Shown here in pieces: positions 59,361-64,000 of a stretch of 64,000 bases of DNA. Below the pieces are notes generated by a model that was not told the DNA's origin, searched no databases, and worked only from the letters and a program-made list of their open reading frames with translations. Where the stretch lies: positions 348,848,243 to 348,912,242 of the forward strand of contig CM040121.1 in the NCBI GenBank assembly GCA_022559845.1, in the 5' to 3' direction. Numbering within the stretch: position 1 is the first letter of the stretch; every line of letters begins with the position of its first letter. Both the position numbers and the translations under genes were made by a program. The stretch comes from Amorphophallus konjac (lineage: Eukaryota > Streptophyta > Magnoliopsida > Alismatales > Araceae).

Positions 59361-59656
59361 AAATTCTGACAATACTCCCCCTGTCTATATGCATGCAATT
59401 TTTGCAAACGATGACTGATCAAATGATTTTTGAAGTTCATGCTTATTCAGACTGTACTATCATGCAATGTGTCCACCAGGGTTATGCAGAGAAATGTAGT
59501 GCAAAACAGTTCTATATGCAGTGATGATCATGAGAAAACAATATGAGTGTCATGCATGATCATGAGTCTGTTGCACCAATCAACCTTCACAAAGTTTTAT
59601 ACAAGCTATTAGATGCAAGTCCAAATCAGAAATTTTATTCAAAACAGCTGAAAATT

Positions 59657-62600
59657 TTATTCATCATGCTGAAACTTACACAAGCCAAGTTCTCTTCTAA
59701 AAAATTTAAACTTTTCATTTCCAAGTGGCTTAGTAAAGATATCAGTAATTTCTTTGTCTGTTTCAATGAAATTCAGTTCGATTTCCTTTTTATTCACAGC
59801 ATCTCTAAGAAAATGGTGTTTTATCTCTATGTGTTTAGTCCTAGAATGATGAACAGGATTTTTAGCAAGGCATATGGCACTAGTATTATCACATAAAATT
59901 GGAATACATTCCAGTTTTATCTGATAATCATCTAGTTGGTGCTTGATCCATAGTACTTGGGCAGCACAATTACCAGCTGTAACATATTCAGCCTCAACTG
60001 TAGACAATGCTACAGTGTGTTGCTTCTTAGATGCCCAAGATACTAGACAGCCACCAAAGAATTGACAATAGCCACTAGTGCTTTTTCTATCTACTCGACA
60101 CCCAGCATAATCAGCATCAGTGTAAGCTAGAAGCTCTAACTCACACCTAGCATGATACCATAATCCTAGCTCTTGGGTGCCTGGCAGATATCTAAAAATC
60201 CTTTTTACAGCTTTAAGATGAGTTTCTTTAGGACTGGCCTGAAACCTAGCACATAATCCTACAGCAAATTGAATATCAGGCCTAGATGCTATTAAGTAGA
60301 GAAGGGATCCGATCATACCTCTGTATAGCTTTTGATCAACAGGTTTACCTTTAGTGTCTTCATCCAAGCTTGTAGTGGTACCCATTGGAGCAGCTATCTC
60401 ATTGAGGTTGTCCATCTTGTATTTCTTGAGTAGATCCCTTGTGTACTGTGACTGAGTGATAAACATTCCATCCTTTGTTTGTGTAACCTGCAGTCCAAGA
60501 AATAATTTGAGCTCACCCATTGAGCTCATTTCAAACTCATTAGTCATTGTTTTAGAAAATTCCTCACACAATTTGGGGTTAGTTGACCCAAAAATAATGT
60601 CATCCACATAAATTTGTACAATAAGAATGTCAGAATGACTCACCTTTGTAAACAAGGTCTGATCAACTACTCCTCTAGTGAAATTTTGATCAGTAAGGAA
60701 CTTGCTCAACCTGTCATACCAAGCTCTGGGAGCTTGCTTAAGACCATAGAGAGCATTATTTAATTTGTAAACATGATTAGGGAAATCTAGACATTCAAAC
60801 CCAGGGGGCTGTCTTACATAGACCTCCTCACTAATTTCCCTATTCAAGAATGCAGATTTTACATCCATCTGCTGGAGGATTATTCCTAGGGAGCATGCAT
60901 AAGACAATAAAATCCTAATAGCTTCTAATCTTGCTACAGGGGCAAATGACTCTTCAAAGTCAATACCAAACTCCTGGTTATACCCCTGAGCAACAAGTCT
61001 GACTTTATTTTTAACAATATTCCCTAATTCATCAGATTTATTCCTGAATACCCACTTAGTCCCTATGACTGTTCCATGATCAGGAGGTGGGACCAAATGC
61101 CACACCTTGTTCCTGTCGAACTGATTAAGCTCCTCATGCATGGCATTAGTCCAATGCACATCCTTGAGGGCACAATCAATGGACTTGGGTTCAATTTAAG
61201 AGACAAGAGCATATGTATTTAATTCATCCTGAATTTTAAAGTGACCTCTAGTCCTAGGGGGATCATTCAGATTGCCAATGACATTATTCACAGGGTGATC
61301 TTTAAGATATCTGATATTAACAATCTGAGTTTCAGGAATTTCACTTACCTCCCCCTGAACTTCAGATTCTTCTTCATTCTGCTCTTCTTTTTCTTCCTCA
61401 CCATCAGACTGGTCTGCAGAGTTATCATCTTTTAAAATGTTCCCATCTTCATTCCTGCAATGACCATGGTTAGTTTCCATCAAGGATTCATCAAAGATAA
61501 TGTGTGGAGATTCTTCAACAATTTTTGAGTTTAAATTGAACACTCTATAAGCCCGAGTGTTTTCAGAATAACCGAGGAAGATTCTTGGTTCACCTTTTGG
61601 CTCAAATTTATCAAGGTCCCTCTTGTCATTTATATGTATAAAACATTTACAACCAAAGACCTTGAAGTGGGCGATTGAAGGTTTCTTACCTCTCAAAATC
61701 TCATAAGGGGTTTTCTGGGTGGAAGGTCTTACCATTGCCCTGTTAATTACATAACATGCTGTGTTGACTGCTTCAGCCCAGAATTTTCTTGGCAGTTGAC
61801 CTTCAACTAAGAGAGTTCGGCCCATCTCCACTAGTGTTCTGTTTCTCCTCTCAACAACACCATTCTGAGAACTTATGATGAATCCCATTTGACCTGCAAA
61901 ATTCTTCAAAGTGTGAGTTTTCAAACTCACCTCCATGATCAGTCAAAATATTTTCAATTTTCTGATTTATTCTTATACAAAACTCCTGAAATTCTGAGAA
62001 TGCATCATTCTTATGTGACAGAAAAAATACCCAAGTATACCTAGAAAAATCATCTACTAAGACAAACCCATACCTCTTTCCTGATAAACTGACAGACCTG
62101 GTTGGCCCAAATAGGTCCATGTGTATCAGTTCATAAGGTTTAGTGGATAGGTTTTCTGTCCTAGATTTGAATGATTTTCTAGTCAACTTGGACTGAATGC
62201 ATGCATTACAAAATTTATTTTCTTTTTTAAAAGAGACTTCAGGGAGTCCTCTAGCCATGCTATGCTTGTTTAGTTTATGCAAAACATTATAACTCGCATG
62301 GCCTAACATACGATGCCATAAAAATGCTAAATCTTCTCTACTGGCAGTAAGACATAGGTTAGAATGCTGAATATCATCTAAATCTATCATATATGTGTTA
62401 TTTATTCTTTTTCCAGAAAATTTGACAATATCAGAATCAGGTTCAAAAACCTTACAGCATTGAGAATCAAATAAAACTTTATGTTCCTTATCACACAACT
62501 GGCTAATACTGAGTAAATTATAAGCTAACCCTTCAACCAGCATAACATCATCAATGTAGCAGGTAGAACACTTACCTACCTTACCTAATCCAATGATCCT

Positions 62601-63173
62601 ACCCTTTGTGTTGCTTCCAAAGGTGACAAGGCCTCCTAGCTTTTCAGTCAGCATGCAGAACTTGGCCTTATCTCCTGTCATATGCCTGGAGCAGCCACTG
62701 TCCAAATACCACAAGTTGCTCTTGGCTGCCAGGCATACCTGCACACACAATTAGGGCAAAGAGTTTGGAACCCAAGACTGATTGGGCTCCAATGCAGATG
62801 AAGTGCAAGTAAAGAAAGAAAGCATGGCTTTGGGAATCCACATTTGTTTAAAAGAACTTTGTTCAGTGGATTTTGCAGATTTCCTTCTGTCATTTCTTCT
62901 CTCATTTTTGTTGTTCTTCCTTTTATTCGCACCAACAGAGTTATTCACAGAATTGTTGTTATTGTGCCAATGCTTCAGCCAAGTAGCATTCATAAAGTTT
63001 TGATCAGGGTAATATTTGGGTTGGCAGTAAGATTGGAAGTTCCTGGTTGTTCGACTACCATACCCATTACCCCAATTTCTGACATATGGTCTGTAAAATT
63101 GTGTAGGTTGTTGAACATACCCTGTATGCATCCCTTGAGTTCTAGTCCACCCAAACCCATTAGGATAGATTGA
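59657..63173 (-). pseudogene. E pol: protease, integrase, RT, RNase H, lightly damaged
   Basis: The continuation of the gag frame gives a basic Asn-rich stretch (62760-63130) and the protease motif WYLDSGCSRHMTGD (about 62670-62711). The zinc region has LWHRMLGHASY (about 62300) and CNACIQSK. The integrase core has HMDLFGPTRSVSL and TDHGGEF (about 61945). RT shows [11 protein letters not shown] and YVDDIIFGS (about 60591-60615). RNase H shows [30 protein letters not shown] and [14 protein letters not shown], and the frame ends near 59657. Defects seen are stops at 63174-63176 and 62751, a small deletion/frameshift near 61860 that removes residues before NGVVERR, and a stop at about 61196. The 500-codon RT/RNase H part is fully open. 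Confidence 0.9.
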
Positions 63174-64000
63174 CTATATGGGGTAGTAGGACTGGACTCT
63201 AGGTAGATTGAATTTGTTGGGCTGACTCCTGAAAGTATTTTGTCTTCCCCGCACTCTTGACCCTGCTGACCTGTTCATAGGTTTTTGTTGGGTCTTTTTC
63301 TGTGATGGTGGTGGTGAAGACTTTTTGGCATTGACATGGGGCTTATTTACCTGAGCAGGATGACCCCAAGCCTTGGGTTGAGCACTAGAGCTAGGTTTGG
63401 AAGTGCCAATTCTACTAGGCTCACCAACTTTCTGTTTGCCCTTCTCCTCTGCATTGGGCTTTTTCAGATTCACATTAGTGTTCACAGCATTATTAGAATT
63501 CATGTTAATCATAGGTCCTCTCTCCTTTTGTGCAACGAAGGAAATAGTTTTCATTCCAAAGCTCTTAGTTGCACTAGAGTTAAATCCTAGGCCCTCTCTC
63601 CTGAAATTGACCTTCGACCCCAATAGAGCATTTAAATTTTCAGATCCTTGGGTCATTTTCTCAATGGTTTTCAGCTTATCCTCATTGTCTTTCTGAATTT
63701 CATCAATAGACTTTTTCAATTCATTATTTACATTGAGGACAACTTCATATTTTTCAAAGGTAATTTTTATCTCACTTTCATAATTCTGAATTTTCAATTT
63801 CCATGCATCAATTTTATTGTCTAATCTCACATTTTCTTCCTTAGAGATTTTCAATTCTTTCTTGATTTCTTCAAATTCAGAACATGTGAGTTTCAGCTTA
63901 CTGTTCTCATTCTCTAAGCATGCAATTTTATCAGATAATAAAGTATCATTTTGCATGATGTTAATTTTTCTTCGTAGATGCCTATTTTCTTTTCTGACAT
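63174..64000 (-). CDS. E gag, coiled-coil half, partial at window edge
   Basis: The open frame enters from the right edge. It contains a Lys/Glu-rich coiled coil (about 63640-63950) aligned with D gag, including DKIACLENENSKLK and the shared VNFRREGLGF at about 63590-63620. It then has a Lys/Pro/Ser-rich basic tail ending at the stop at 63174. The long coiled coil after the knuckle region is characteristic of SIRE-type Gag. The N-terminal gag core lies outside the window. Confidence 0.85.
   Translation of the reverse strand, partial: VRKENRHLRRKINIMQNDTLLSDKIACLENENSKLKLTCSEFEEIKKELKISKEENVRLDNKIDAWKLKIQNYESEIKITFEKYEVVLNVNNELKKSIDEIQKDNEDKLKTIEKMTQGSENLNALLGSKVNFRREGLGFNSSATKSFGMKTISFVAQKERGPMINMNSNNAVNTNVNLKKPNAEEKGKQKVGEPSRIGTSKPSSSAQPKAWGHPAQVNKPHVNAKKSSPPPSQKKTQQKPMNRSAGSRVRGRQNTFRSQPNKFNLPRVQSYYPI

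Larger units (their letters stand above)
57866..59656 (-). other. E 3' non-coding region
   Basis: No supported gene. It has extra polypurine-like tracts (GGCAAAGGGGGAGA at 58021-58033 and 58089-58100; AGGGGGAGT at 59375-59383), a conserved hairpin pair (58505-58660) and a GTCGACGC-type repeat (59175-59360). Sequence patches match D's 3' region in the same order. Confidence 0.75.
55366..64000 (-). mobile_element. Element E: Ty1/copia SIRE/Sirevirus-type retrotransposon, 3' three quarters
   Basis: Minus-strand element entering from the right edge. Order in element sense: gag (cut by window end), protease, integrase, RT, RNase H (down to 59657), a 1.8-kb 3' non-coding region, polypurine tract (57852-57865) and 3' LTR (57851-55366). 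It is inserted in D's 3' LTR after TTAGG. It is a sister family of D at protein level and shares the non-coding 3' organisation, but its LTR is largely different. It is better preserved than D. Confidence 0.9.

Overview
The window is plant nuclear DNA made almost entirely of LTR retrotransposons nested inside one another. The evidence is plant-type Ty1/copia and Ty3/gypsy polyproteins, primer-binding sites complementary to initiator-Met tRNA (TGGTATCAGA), long LTRs of 0.56 to 3.2 kb with TG...CA ends, and 5-bp target-site duplications (TSDs). It looks like gene-poor intergenic or pericentromeric DNA of a large-genome angiosperm; the species cannot be named from the sequence. I found no convincing host gene, tRNA or rRNA gene. 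Elements are lettered here for reference.

Left block (1-22160), four insertion layers. A plus-strand Tekay/Del-type LTR remnant (J, 21020-22160) was hit by F, a minus-strand Ty3/gypsy element of Tekay/Del type (5902-21019, decayed gag-pol, 3.15-kb LTR). F's gag was hit by G (9128-16919, TSD TCACT), a gag-only element with two 3.2-kb LTRs around a 1.35-kb interior. F's integrase end was hit by H (1092-5901), another gypsy element with a 562-bp LTR and a peculiar 1.7-kb leader. H's reverse transcriptase was hit by I, whose LTR forms bases 1-1091 and continues outside the window.

Middle block (22161-37173). Unassigned DNA (K) is split by A (23750-35986, TSD AAAGG), and A's right LTR is split by B (28092-34382, TSD TCCAC/TCCAT). 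A, B, C and I belong to one LTR family (LTR about 2 kb, element orientation TGATGGG...GCATCA). They lack pol and carry different short coding cargos: a catalytically dead protease-like protein in A, and a Gag-like head plus a conserved protein of about 400 residues of unknown function in B and C.

Right block (37174-64000). D is a plus-strand Ty1/copia element of SIRE/Sirevirus type (LTR 2.35 kb). C (44061-50566, TSD CTCTA) interrupts its reverse transcriptase, and E (55366 to beyond the window end, minus strand) interrupts its 3' LTR. E is a sister family of D and is better preserved.

How they work together: F, H, D and E are the protein-coding (once autonomous) types; G and A/B/C/I would depend on enzymes supplied in trans. 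Nearly all coding regions now carry stops or frameshifts. The most interesting signals are non-coding. First, a pair of conserved hairpins with compensatory base changes lies between pol and the 3' LTR of both D and E. Second, dense short-motif or quasi-palindrome arrays occupy the LTRs of D, E, F and G. Third, the B/C protein of unknown function is conserved between two separate insertions.
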